From contig CALYLW010000018.1 in assembly GCA_944989445.1 (NCBI GenBank), forward strand, positions 2,770,430 to 2,834,429: a stretch of DNA of 64,000 nucleotides, in the 5' to 3' direction. The notes below the pieces were generated by a model. It did no database searches. It was not told the origin of the DNA and saw only the letters and a program-made list of their open reading frames with translations. The translations under genes and the position numbers were made by a program. This stretch comes from Ampullaceana balthica. Its lineage: Eukaryota > Mollusca > Gastropoda > Lymnaeidae. Below are positions 34,652 through 46,046 of the stretch, piece by piece (within the stretch, counting starts at the first letter, position 1; every line of letters begins with the position of its first letter).

Positions 34652-34821
34652 CAGTGCTTCTCAAACTTTTTAGTATTGTGGACCGGCAGGAATTTTTTCC
34701 ATTGCACCCGGGACCGGTGAACTGTTTTGCCTGTACTGACGTGGTAGCGAAATTTCCTTTCTTGGTTACTTCTGCGGACCGGCATCGGACGGCCCACGGA
34801 CCACCATTTTGAGAAGCACTG
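34652..34821. mobile_element. hAT MITE, 170 bp, exact 8-bp duplication
   Basis: CAGTGCTTCTCAAACTTTTT ... TTTTGAGAAGCACTG, flanked by CTCTAGTG on both sides (34644-34651, 34822-34829). Same family as 47630-47817 (GGACCGGCAGGAA, ACTGACGTGGTAGCGAAAT). Confidence 0.93.
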
Positions 34822-34835
34822 CTCTAGTGTACAAA

Positions 34836-34941
34836 AAGGTTGGGAACCCCTGCAGTAAAATTTTAGGCTTGGGTGTCACCCCCATGATGGGTGTCACCCG
34901 GGGCGGCCCGCCAACCACGCCCCCCTAGTGACGCCACTGAT
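34836..34941. repeat. Fragments of other hAT-like termini
   Basis: GGTTGGGAACCCCTG (about 34837-34851) and CCCCCCTAGTGACGCCACTG (ending 34941) resemble right ends of two hAT MITE families. The matching left ends were not found, so these are remnants. Confidence 0.4.
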
Positions 34942-35532
34942 CACCACTACTCCCGTAGTTTGAAAGAAATATACATGCACATCTAGGAAGATAATCTCCC
35001 CAGGAATGAAGTTTGTCGTGGGTTCTTTCCCTTACTTCTATCTGAGACAAATAAATGATTATTAGGGTTTACTATTTTGAGGAATTTCTACGTTTCTTTC
35101 TTAGGTATGCATTTTCAGTCGTAAACATTTTGATTAAATAAATATTTCAAACAAAATTTGATACTTTGTTTAACTATATTAATAAAAGGAGAGAATACGT
35201 TTCTTAGATCGCAGTGGATAGTGAAAGACAGCTTATAAAGGGTGGTGAGCCTTACAGGTATCTCCTTATCTAAAGGATTTTATTTGAATTCCAGAAGAAA
35301 GTTAAAGATCCGTACCCATCAGCATGGCACTTCAGCTATTGTTAAAGCACATACAGAGTGTAGATTTAGATTTAGTGGATATAGATTGAATATATTTTTG
35401 AGATGCATTGAGCTTGGAATCATAGCAACAACGGTTATGTTTACAAGACTTTATAAATATGTATGCTACTTGATATTTAAAAGAGACCTTTAACCTCTTA
35501 TTGTTTATATAAATTTAAATATATATATAAAC

Positions 35533-36274
35533 TAGGGCTGCGGAAATTAACGATTGATTTCTGAATTAATCGTAAAAAAATTTAACGATTAAATTATTTT
35601 TTAACCATTAATCGACCCATCACTTACAAATTATTGGAAGTCAAAAAGTAAACAAAAATAATAATAAAAAATAGCGGCTGATAAATAATAAATTTCCTGA
35701 CGCTTACACGAACATTTTGGTTTTAAACTATTGACTGACGGGAATGTTCAAAATGTTGATAAAGTTTGCCTACCATGGTTCTAACACTTAGCCTACTTAT
35801 CAAACCAAATGAAAAGCGTATTAAGCTAATGGCAGTAATGGAGTCTGACTCAGATACAGAAAATGACGACATCTCTTCTAATGAATTACTGCGTTAAAAA
35901 AATGGAGATGAACGTTCCTGAATCCATTAACCCTCTGCAATGGTGGAAACTTAATGAACACCGATATCATATAATGTCATTCCTTGCCAAGACCGTTTTG
36001 TGCATACCAGTTACACCAGTTCCATGTGAATGATTGTTCAGTTCGGCTTGTTATATTGTCAATTAGACCCGCTCATCACTTGAACCAAATAATGTCAACA
36101 CACTTGTCTCTTTCCGTAATTGGTTAAAAGCTGACATATAAAGGAGACATTCCAGTGTTATTTAGAATTTCATCAAGAACGTTTAATAAGTGTTACTTAT
36201 GACATCATAAATGTTAAATTTCGGCTTTAATCCAAAATTAACGATAAAATTTAAATTAATCGTTAACAGCCCAA
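35533..36274 (+). mobile_element. Internally deleted hAT transposon with exact 8-bp duplication
   Basis: Left end TAGGGCTGCGGAAATTAACG, right end GATTAAT-type inverted sequence closing ...AACAGCCCAA (expected CAGCCCTA). ATATAAAC stands on both sides (35525-35532, 36275-36282). Both ends carry AT-rich TTAACGATTAA-type subterminal repeats. It retains a fragment of its transposase (35893-36141). Confidence 0.88.
35893..36141 (+). pseudogene. hAT transposase C-terminal dimerisation (hATC) domain, broken
   Basis: One frame of 83 codons reads NPLQWWKLNEHRY, SFLAKTVLCIPVTPVPCE, then a TGA where hAT proteins have Arg in the CERLFSSAG motif, LFSSACYIV, a TAG, and TRSSLEPNNVNTLVSFRNWL. The order NP..WW...., CIP.TS.P.ER.FS.AG and R..L.P..V..L is the hATC signature. 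The two in-frame stops and the missing BED/catalytic parts make it non-functional. It confirms the surrounding element as hAT. Confidence 0.88.
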
Positions 36275-36282
36275 ATATAAAC

Positions 36283-37030
36283 CTGTCTTTGTCCAATATT
36301 ATATAGCGCTAGTATAAAAAATCAACAACAAACCAATTCAGTGCCCACATTTGCTAACAGAAAACCGCCATCTCTAACATCTAAGAAACACAGTACAAAG
36401 CCAGTTTCCTAAATGTTATCTGCTGAAAACGTCTGCTATTGTTAAACGTTGGCTGTATGTTTTCAAGTGCAACACGGTGGTAGAGGATGTCCTGCATTCG
36501 TTTAAAAACACCAACAAAACAACAAAAAAAACAAAACAAAAAAGAAAACAGCTGCAAAACGAGACGCATATGACAGCGACGAATTAATTCTCCTCGCACA
36601 CTTCGCTCTTCTCCCCTTAATGCTGTAGTACGCTAATGTTTCGTTTAAGAGTTGCGATGTTAAAGATTATTGAAATATTTATTTGTTCATTTTTTTGGTG
36701 ACTTCATGACAGGGCGTACTATATTGTACCACTCCACTTTTCATGACTCTCTTGTTTGAATTGTGTGTGGGAGCAGATGTTTTTCAAGAGAGATAATAGG
36801 ATTATTGGGAGTAAACTTTCTGGTAAAAGAACCAAAGGTATTCGATAACCCTCTAGGTAGCAGTGATGACCAGACGTGAACAGAAAATTCTGTCAGTTAC
36901 ACGTAAGTATAATTAAATTGTTACGATTTTTAGTTGTAAAAAAATTCAGCTGTTCCGTTGCAGAAGATATATATAGTTATATTTTGGTAGGCAGGGCTGT
37001 TAAGAGACAAGGATAGCAGCCACTACCATC
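36283..37030. other. Non-coding DNA
   Basis: No gene or clear element was recognised. Confidence 0.4.
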
Positions 37031-37212
37031 CAATGTTCCCTCTAAGGTTCGTTGTTCCGTGTGCAAAATAAAAAAAAATACAACTCGTGTGCAAAGTTGC
37101 ACAGCATCCATTTATTTAGCAATATTTTACAAAATTTGCTGCGCGATAATCTAAACTGCTGCGGGGCGTCGGTCAGATATCTGCGCAGCCGCGCAGCTTA
37201 AAGGGAACATTA
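37031..37212. mobile_element. hAT MITE, 182 bp, 7/8 target duplication
   Basis: CAATGTTCCCTCTAAGG ... TTAAAGGGAACATTA, flanked by CTACCATC and CTTCCATC. Interior shares CAGATATCTG, TGCAAAGTTGCAC and GTGTGCAAAA sequence (inverted) with 49182-49372. Confidence 0.85.
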
Positions 37213-38590
37213 CTTCCATCGTGAGCGGGGGGGGGGATAAAAACCCTCCAACTGGGTTTTGCATAGAAGAAGATCTTAGTGTTACAAATACTCGAAAACT
37301 AAAGACTTGAAAAACTCTTACCGATATTCCGGCAAATATTAAACTATTTTTAACTTAAGGCATTAGAAAATAAACTCGTAAGAATGCAATAAATAACACC
37401 ATTGGAAAGGAAAAAAAAACAAAAAAAACTTCATAGTGTGACACTAAGTGTCGCCCGATGCGGACAAAATTTTATGTTTTAAATATTATTATTAAGAAAA
37501 CAAAATAATTTTACACAATTTGTTTTGTTAATCTTATTCTTATAAAACAGACCTAATAATCGTATCGACCAAACAGATCTGAGGCGTAGGTAAGTGAGGG
37601 TTTAGGTTGTACATGACCTTTTGGGAAAGAGTAGTATTGGGGTAGAATAATAACATTTGATGCTAATCTTTGTTTTAGTATTTTTTTTTGGGGGGGGGGT
37701 TGGTGTAAAATAAATAAATGCTGACCTTGATGGAGAAAAACACGCGACGCCCCTGCTACTGACCACTTCTAAATGACCGTTTTGTTCTCCTCTGTCCCGC
37801 ACCAAGGTATCGTCAGGCCCCGAGTGCTTTGGTCTTAAAGAGCCCGCTAGCCAGCAAACAGTTCTGTCGCTGGTTGACTCCCCCACCCTCCCTCCCCACT
37901 TTTCTCCCTCTCCAACCACTGAAAGTGGATAAGTACGACGATTCTGCTGGCTGCGGGTTCCCCCTTCTCCTCTCCGCCACCCACCCGCAACCCCACCGAG
38001 CCCTTCTTGATTTCTTTTTGTTGTGGGGAGACGACTGCTCAGGGGCTTAGTCACCGGGGGGCTTACCCCGGCCATTGAGGCGCTCGTGAAGGATTAAATG
38101 TGTAGCAGTGTTAAGTTATTGGGGGACACTGCTACTACACGTGGCCAGCACGTTCAGTGGAGATTGTTGGTAGCTTTCGTGTGATCCCGTAAATGAAAGT
38201 GTGTACACCGGACGCCGTGAGTGTTTCCGTGTGCAGATTTGCCTGTCCGGATATTCCCAAACTGAATCTTCAAGGAATAATAACAATAAGGATTAACAAC
38301 AACGTTGAAAAAGGATGTTTATGTTTAATTAAACAAGGTAGGCTAGGTCTTTTACTTTGTTTACATTGTTTTCTTTGTCATATTCATGTACTGTTAAAAT
38401 CTCTTCATAAACAGAAGGTATGTTACAAGTAGTGATGAGTTCGCCTACACATGTAGTGTTTTTTTGGACAACGGATGTTACAATATAACAGCGTCTTACA
38501 GCACAGATACATTCAATGCTCGAACTGAATCTTTGTTTGTAACTATTGAAGTTTCCGTCGTTGAACATTAAGTTGTATTACCGGCAATAC
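37213..38590. other. Non-coding DNA with a GC-rich block and a small hairpin
   Basis: About 37740-38100 is GC- and pyrimidine-rich, unlike its surroundings. At 38101-38142 TGTAGCAGTG pairs with CACTGCTACTACA around a 16-base loop. No gene could be supported. Confidence 0.4.
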
Positions 38591-38592
38591 TA

Positions 38593-39363
38593 ATTCTACT
38601 GTCTACTGACTCTACTGATTCTACCGTCTACTGATTCTACCGTCTACTGACTCTACCGTCTACTGACTCTACCGTCTACTGACTCTACCGTCTACTGACT
38701 CTACTGTCTACTGACTCTACTGTCTACTGACTCTACCGTCTACTGACTCTACCGTCTACTGACTCTACCGTCTACTGACTCTACCGTCTACTGACTCTAC
38801 TGTCTACTGACTCTACCGTCTACTGACTCTACTATCTACTGACTCTACCGTCTACTGACTCTACCGTCTACTGACTCTACCGTCTACTGAATCTACCGTC
38901 TACTGACTCTACTGTGTACTGACTCTACCGTCTACTGACTCTACCGTCTACTGAATCTACCGTCTACTGACTCTACTGTGTACTGACTCTACCGTCTACT
39001 GACTCTACCGTCTACTGACTCTACCGTCTACTGACTCTACTGTCTACTGATTCTACCGTCTACTGACTCTACCGTCTACTGACTCTACTGTCTACTGACT
39101 CTACCGTCTACTGAATCTACCGTCTACTGACTCTACTGTGTACTGACTCTACCGTCTACTGACTCTACCGTCTACTGACTCTACCGTCTACTGACTCTAC
39201 CGTCTACTGACTCTACTGTCTACTGATTCTACCGTCTACTGACTCTACCGTCTACTGACTCTACCGTCTACTGACTCTACTGTCTACTGATTCTACCGTC
39301 TACTGACTCTACTGTCTACTGATTCTACTGACTCTACTGTCCACTGACTCTACTGTCTACTAT
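38593..39363. repeat. 16-bp minisatellite, about 48 copies
   Basis: Unit TCTACTGACTCTACCG. Variant units (GTGTACTG near 38913, 38977 and 39137; TGAATCTACC near 38888, 38952 and 39112) recur together at spacings of 64 and 160 bp, showing a higher-order structure of whole 16-bp units. Confidence 0.95.
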
Positions 39364-40147
39364 ACAGTTAATACAGTTAACATAGATGAACTAGTACTTG
39401 AGATTTAATGTATTTCTATAAAAAAAAGTCATTTGTTTTGAACTTACTGATGAATTAGTTGTTGGGGCAAAAATAAAGACTTTGCACTAAATGAGTTGTC
39501 TAGTTAATTGAATAAAAGTGGACCTAGTCCTCCCTGGCCTGGCGTATGACTGTCAATAGACGACCTCTAATGAAAAATAAATGGATTTAGACGTTTGATG
39601 AAAGTGACTATGACCGTGAAAAACAAACAAAATGACAAGAAAACAAGAAGTTCTTTGATTATAATAAATAAATAAAATGATTGTGTTCTTATTTAAAAAA
39701 TAATAATTTGGCTTTAACTTTCGTACAACTGAAGTAATGGTTCCGGGCAACTTGTCCGGTCTATGGAGAGATTGGAAGCTCTCTTTCCTCAAAGTATATA
39801 ACAATATATGCTGTTTATAACATAGATAATGTTTATAAAATAGATGATGCTTCCTTCATAGAATTTCCTTTTAAAAATAGCCTACAGCTTCTTACTGCAT
39901 ACGCACTTTTTGAGAATCCAAATATTCTTTGGCCTGTTGCAAAATGCCAACCCCATTAAAAACTTTTGTTTGTATTCTTTAAAAAAACATAGTATCTACA
40001 CACATGTTGATATAAAGTAAAAACGAATGGTGGCATTTAGGAAATTCCTGTCCTTGCGGACAAGGTCACACCGCAGACATGGTGCTCCGACGCATTTATT
40101 AAATCTGTTAAGGTTGACGCGACATTAAAGGCAACACTGTTGCCCTC
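39364..40147. other. Non-coding AT-rich DNA
   Basis: Nothing recognised between two satellite arrays. Confidence 0.4.
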
Positions 40148-40150
40148 AAG

Positions 40151-40516
40151 TACAGTCTATATTAAGTGCAGTCTGTATTATGTACAGTCTATATTATGTA
40201 CAGTCTATATTATGTACAGTCTATATTATGTACAGTCTATATTATGTACAGTCTATATTATGTACAGTCTATATTATGTACAGTCTATATTATGTACAGT
40301 CTATATTATGTACAGTCTATATTATGTACAGTCTATATTATGTACAGTCTATATTATGTACAGTCTATATTATGTACAGTCTATATTATGTACAGTCTAT
40401 ATTATGTACAGTCTATATTATGTACAGTCTATATTATGTACAGTCTATATTATGTACAGTCTATATTAAGTACAGTCTATATTATGTACAGTCTATATTA
40501 TGTACAGTCTATATAC
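40151..40516. repeat. 16-bp satellite, upstream segment, about 23 copies
   Basis: Unit TACAGTCTATATTATG, nearly invariant, with ATTAAG variants at the first unit and near 40465. As 16 is not a multiple of 3, all three forward frames are open and spell the 16-residue repeat MYSLYYVQSILCTVYI; this is not evidence of a gene. The array resumes after the LINE at 42214. Confidence 0.97.
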
Positions 40517-42213
40517 AGTTCTACTAGAAAAGCTGCATGAAATCTTCCTAATGATGTGGCAGCAAGAGGCTGTCCCCCAGGATTTTAAAGATGCCTCTAT
40601 AGTCCACTTGTACAAACGAAAAGGGAACCGCCAAGCCTGCGATAATCATCGTGGAATTTCACTCCTATCAATTGCAGGAAAAATACTCGCCAGAATTCTC
40701 CTAAATCGCCTAAATGCACATCTGGATCAGGGTCTTTTACCAGAAAGCCAATGTGGTTTCCGGAAAGAACGCGGGACCATTGACATGATTTTTGCAGCCA
40801 GGCAATTGCAGGAAAAGTGTCAAGAGCAGAATATGGACCTATTTTCCATTTACATAGACCTTACGAAAGCCTTTGACACAGTCTGCAGAGAGGGCTTATG
40901 GAGGATTATGGCCAAGTATGGGTGTCCAAATAAGTATATAGCCATTGTAAGGCAATTTCATGATGGCATGCAGGCTCGAGTCCAGGACAACGGAGAGGTC
41001 TCTAAACCATTCCCTGTCACAAATGGCGTTAAGCAAGGCTGTGTTCTGGCCCCAACATTGTTCAGCCTCATGTTCTCAGCCATGCTTACAGAGGCCTTCA
41101 GGAATAGAAATGTAGGCATGGACTTCAGGTATCGCACTGATGGTCGTCTGTTCAACCTCAGGAGGCTTAAAGCTAAGACAAAGGTCAAATCAGACAGCAT
41201 CCTGGAACTTCTTTTTGCTGATGATTGTGCCCTTAACGCGGGCTCTGAAGCACAACTGCAACTAAGTGCTGATAAATTTTCCAGTGCGTGCTCTAACTTT
41301 GGGCTCACCATCAGCACAAAAAAGACTGAAGTGTTATACCAGCCGGCCCCGGGCAAATCCTATACTGAGCCAAACATATTCATCAACGGCAACAAAATCA
41401 ACACAGTGAGCCGCTTTACTTACCTTGGCAGCACACTGTCCCAGAAGGCCAATATTGATGACGAGGTGAACTCGAGAATCTCAAAGGCCAGCGCAGCATT
41501 CGGCAGATTGCATGACAGTGTCTGGAACAGAAGGGGAATCAGCACCCAAACAAAACTAAAAGTATACAGAGCTGTAGTGCTCCCCACCTTACTATATGCA
41601 TGTGAAACTTGGATTGTATACCAACGCCATGCGAGGTTGCTGAACCACTTCCACACCAAAAGCCTTAGAAAAATTCTCAATATAAAATGGCAGGAAAAAG
41701 TTCCAGACACCGAAATATTAGCCAGGTCAGGACTCCCCAGCATCCACACTATCCTCATGCAAAGCCAACTACGCTGGGCGGGGCATCTAGTGCGCATGCC
41801 CGATCATCGCCTACCCAAGAGGCTCTTCTACGGTGAACTTACCGAAGGGCAAAGAGCACGCGGAGGTCCACGAAAGCGCTACAAGGACACGCTTAAAACT
41901 GCTCTGAAGGCCTTCGACATCGGACATGACTCCTGGGAAGCGGCAGCCAGTAACCGAGCCCATTGGCGCTCTACGATATGGAATGGCGCAGCTGTCTGTG
42001 AAGCAAATAGACAACAGGCTGCCAAGTTAAAACGCCAGGCCAGAAAGGAACGAAACCAAAACCCCCCTGAAGGGACCGCTTCTATATCTTGTCCGACATG
42101 CGGACGCCTCTTTCGCGCAAAAATAGGGTTAATAAGCCACCAGAGAACACATGTGGCGGCCCAGCAAATATGATGAGAGTGGTCATCGTCGATCACGACG
42201 GACGAACAACAAC
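40517..42213 (+). mobile_element. Non-LTR retrotransposon, 5'-truncated, with an intact RT frame
   Basis: Open frame to the stop at 42171-42173 (557 codons if counted from an ATG at 40500 inside the satellite, whose first six or so residues are satellite). RT motifs: GISLLSIAGKILARILLNRL, IYIDLTKAFDTV (about 118-127), NGVKQGCVLAPTLFSLMF (175-192), LLFADDCAL (237-245), GLTISTKKTEVL, FTYLGSTLSQ, then VVLPTLLYACETW and a C-terminal C2H2 finger, Cys531/Cys534/His547/His551. The style matches LINEs often labelled 'craniofacial development protein 2-like' or RTE-like; the clade is not certain. The endonuclease domain is lost. A 40-base 3' UTR ends GAACAACAAC. Confidence 0.92.
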
Positions 42214-43182
42214 ACAGTCTATATAATGTACAGTCTATATTATGTACAGTCTATATTATGTACAGTCTAAATTATGTACAGTCTATATTATGTACAGTCT
42301 ATATTATGTACAGTCTGTATTATGTACAGTCTATATTATGTACAGTCTATATTATGTACAGTCTATATTATGTACAGTCTTTATTATGTACAGTCTATAT
42401 TATGTACAGTCTATATTATGTACAGTCTATATTAAGTGCAGTCTATATTATGTACAGTCTATATTATGTACAGTCTATATTATGTACAGTCTATATTATG
42501 TACAGTCTATATTATGTACAGTCTATATTATGTACAGTCTATATTATGTACAGTCTATATTATGTACAGTCTATATTATGTACAGTCTATATTATGTACA
42601 GTCTATATTATGTACAGTCTATATTATGTACAGTCTATATTATGTACAGTCTATATTATGTACAGTCTATATTATGTACAGTCTATATTATGTACAGTCT
42701 ATATTATGTACAGTCTATATTAAGTACAGTCTATATTATGTACAGTCTATATTATGTACAGTCTATATTATGTACAGTCTATATTAAGTGCAGTCTATAT
42801 TATGTACAGTCTATATTATGTACAGTCTATATTATGTACAGTCTATATTAAGTACAGTCTATATTATGTACAGTCTATATTATGTACAGTCTATATTAAG
42901 TACAGTCTATATTATGTACAGTCTATATTATGTACAGTCTATATTATGTACAGTCTATATTATGTACAGTCTATATTATGTACATTCTATATTATGTACA
43001 GTCTATATTATGTACAGTCTATATTATGTACAGTCTATATTATGTACAGTCTATATTATGTACAGTCTATATAATGTACAGTCTATATTATGTACAGTCT
43101 ATATTATGTACAGTCTATATTATGTACAGTCTATATTATGTACAGTCTATATTATGTACAGTCTATATTATGTACAGTCTGT
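42214..43182. repeat. 16-bp satellite, downstream segment, about 60 copies
   Basis: Same TACAGTCTATATTATG unit as before the LINE. ATTAAG variant units near 42722, 42786, 42850 and 42898 are spaced 64, 64 and 48 bp, multiples of 16. GTGCAG variants occur near 42434 and 42786. Confidence 0.97.
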
Positions 43183-43439
43183 ATGTGCTCAGAGCTATGT
43201 AACATCAGTTGATATGAAGACAATAAATAAAACATGCACTTGGATATTTTTTTAAACATAAAAATGGCCTTTGAAATCATGACTGACTCAATAAATCTGC
43301 ACTATTTAGCCTGTATACAGTCGACAAGTTAGTCCATTTGCATAGTATGGGCGAGCAATGTCGAAGTTGGTAAAAAGAGCCTTCAATCACGGCTCAAGTT
43401 GTCAAAGTTTTGCCAACTTTTATGAACATCATCTAGTCT

Positions 43440-44519
43440 ACTAAACACCACCTAATTTAATAAACGGCATCTAGTTTAATTAACCTCATCTATTTTAATG
43501 AACGTCATCTATTTCAATTAACATCATCTATTTGAATAAACATCATCTATTTGAATAAACATCATCTATTTGAATAAACATCATCTATTTGAATAAACAT
43601 CATCTATTTCAATAAACATCATCTATTTGAATAAACATCATCTATTTCAATAAACATCATCTATTTCAATAAACATCATCTATTTGAATAAACATCATCT
43701 ATTTCAATAAACATCATCTATTTGAATAAACATCATCTATTTGAAAAAAAACATAATCTATTTCAATAAACATCATCTATTTGAATAAACATCATCTATT
43801 TGAATAAACATCATCTATTTCAATAAACATCATCTATTTCAATAAACATCATCTATTTCAATAAACATAATCTATTTGAATAAACATCATCTATTTGAAA
43901 AAAAAACATAATCTATTTCAATAAACATCATCTATTTGAATAAACATCATCTATTTGATTAAACATCATCTATTTGATTAAACATCATCTATTTGAATAA
44001 ACATAATCTATTTGAATAAACATCATGTATTTGAAAAAAAACATAATCTATTTCAATAAACATCATCTATTTGAATAAACATCATCTATTTGAATAAACA
44101 TCATCTATTTGAATAAACATAATCTATTTGAATAAACATTATGTATTTGAAAAAAAACATAATCTATTTCAATAAACATCATCTATTTGAATAAACATCA
44201 TCTATTTGAAAAAAAACATAATCTATTTCAATAAACATCATCTATTTCAATAAACATCATCTATTTCAATAAACATCATCTATTTGAATAAACATCATCT
44301 ATTTGAATAAACATAATCTATTTGAATAAACATAATCTATTTCAATAAACATAATCTATTTCAATAAACATCATCTATTTCAATAAACATAATCTATTTC
44401 AATAAACATAATCTATTTCAATAAACATCATCTATTTCAATAAACATAATCTATTTCAATAAACATCATCTATTTGAATAAACATAATCTATTTCAATAA
44501 ACATCATCTATTTTAATGA
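43440..44519. repeat. 19-bp minisatellite, about 55 copies
   Basis: Unit AATAAACATCATCTATTT plus G or C. A longer variant with a run of seven to nine A's followed by CATAATCTATTTC recurs near 43744, 43897, 44033, 44149 and 44211. Early units diverge (CTAGTTTAATTAACCTCATC), suggesting growth from the left edge. Confidence 0.95.
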
Positions 44520-44654
44520 AGGGGTGCCAGTAGAAACGGAGGAGATTCGTGATAAAACGAAAAATAAATTAAATATTATAATATTCATTAAAACTTTTGT
44601 TAAGACACTTTGTTTTCTAATTTTGGGCGTACAGAGTTTGGTGCTTTTTAAAAA

Positions 44655-45412
44655 AAAATTATTTACCACGTTTTTATTAACTTGCTTAATCCTGTCTGTC
44701 CACAATTTTTCAAATCTTCCAAATTAAAATTAAACCACTTCTGATGGTCCTAGAGATCTCAAAATTTTACCACAGATAGATCTTGGATGACAATGCATTG
44801 TATCACACTTTCAGATCTATCGAATGTACCGTTATTAAATTATTGAAATTTTTAGTTTATCTATATATAAGCCCATGTATTATCTGTCTGCCCTTGTTTA
44901 CATTACATTCACGTGCCGAGTTCACACCAACCCCGACCACAAAAACCATGTTTAACATCAAGGAGAGATCAGTCATTTCCAGTCTGCAAATGTTTGTCGG
45001 GCAATGCGTATTATATTTGAACATAATCAATACGTCAAAACTCACCATAGCATACACTTAGACTAAAAAGAATAAAATAAATAGAAGTTAAAAAAAAGAT
45101 TAAAAAAACCACGTTTTTATAAGCGGACTAAAAAGAAGAAAATAAATATTTAAAATAAGTACAATGATGTAATATGACCAAAAACGTGGGCGGGCGCTAT
45201 TTAGGTGTTTGGCTAAAATGATTAGGGTTTACAAATGACGAGTATGAAAATGAGTGAATTCAATTAGTAAGCCAGAGAAACAGCCCGCCCCACGTTTTTA
45301 GTCATATTACAACATAGTACCTAATTTAAATTAAAATTAAAAAAAAATTTTTCTTCTTTTTAGTCCGCTTATAAAAATGTGGTTTTTAAAAATCTTACTT
45401 CTTTTTATTTTA
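44655..45412. repeat. Hairpin-bearing dispersed repeat, copy 3 (CACGTTTTTA subfamily)
   Basis: Near-complete match to copy 1 (1897-2670) over the left half, including GCCCTTGTTTACATTACATT and the core module at 44790-44850. Hairpin arms are at about 45105-45145 / 45345-45385 (outer) and 45170-45200 / 45280-45310 (inner). Confidence 0.75.
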
Positions 45413-46040
45413 TTTCAACCAGAGTGGTGGGTGGGACTTGTAGCTTGTTTAGGGGTCACATACCAGGGGACGCAAGAGTCGCTTTTACCAGCTTGGGGGA
45501 GACTACCGCAAGGTCACTGTATCTTAACAACCCTGGAGATTTGAATTGACCCAACGAGATCTGAGTTAGAGGTTAATTGGATTTATTTAGGAAGGTAAGG
45601 CCAATGATCTCCACATGAAGTGTGCAGCGGTTCTAAAAATATCATTATAAGAATGTACGGGCAGAACAAAGAGCAGTTTTCTAAACAAGCCAAAATCCAA
45701 TATTGGAATTGTAATATCTAAAACCCTCCTAAATCTAAAATACAATTCAATAGTACTGTTTCATACAATGATGTATTTTACCCTGCAGTCAACCACTACA
45801 TTTTTATATCCATTTTTATAGGTCCATATTGTTTCTTGAGAATCCCTGCGTAACGTGTTGCTTGTAATAGAATTGCTAGAGATCGCGTTTAACTGACTCT
45901 CCTCTTGCACAAGCGCATGTTGGATTCCCAGTGCAATGCTACACAGAATCTGTGTTTCTGGTTATATTAAATGAGTGTGTGCCCTGTTAATTTGAATATT
46001 AATTTCATGTTGGTACACTAGTTTGATCCATTGCCAAGTT
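45413..46040. other. Non-coding DNA
   Basis: No gene recognised. Confidence 0.4.
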
Positions 46041-46046
46041 TTTTGT

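Noticed and set aside
35242..35493. 83-codon ORF (MVSLTGISLSKGF...)
   Set aside because: No recognisable motif, no transcript signal, and flanked by transposon ends.
37602..38075. 157-codon minus-strand ORF in a GC-rich block
   Set aside because: Composition is driven by C/T-rich low-complexity DNA; the product (GGVAGGWRRGEGG...) has no recognisable domain and no splice context.
38101..38142. Hairpin TGTAGCAGTG/CACTGCTACTACA as a microRNA or transposon
   Set aside because: The stem is too short and imperfect for a pre-miRNA, and no flanking duplication was found.
40958..42196. Minus-strand ORFs of 67-132 codons across the LINE
   Set aside because: They are antisense shadows of the RT frame; no independent motif.
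40140..43255. Long forward ORFs of MYSLYYVQSILCTVYI repeats as repeat-protein genes
   Set aside because: The 16-bp unit lacks stops in all three forward frames, so every frame is open by arithmetic; no splice or start evidence.
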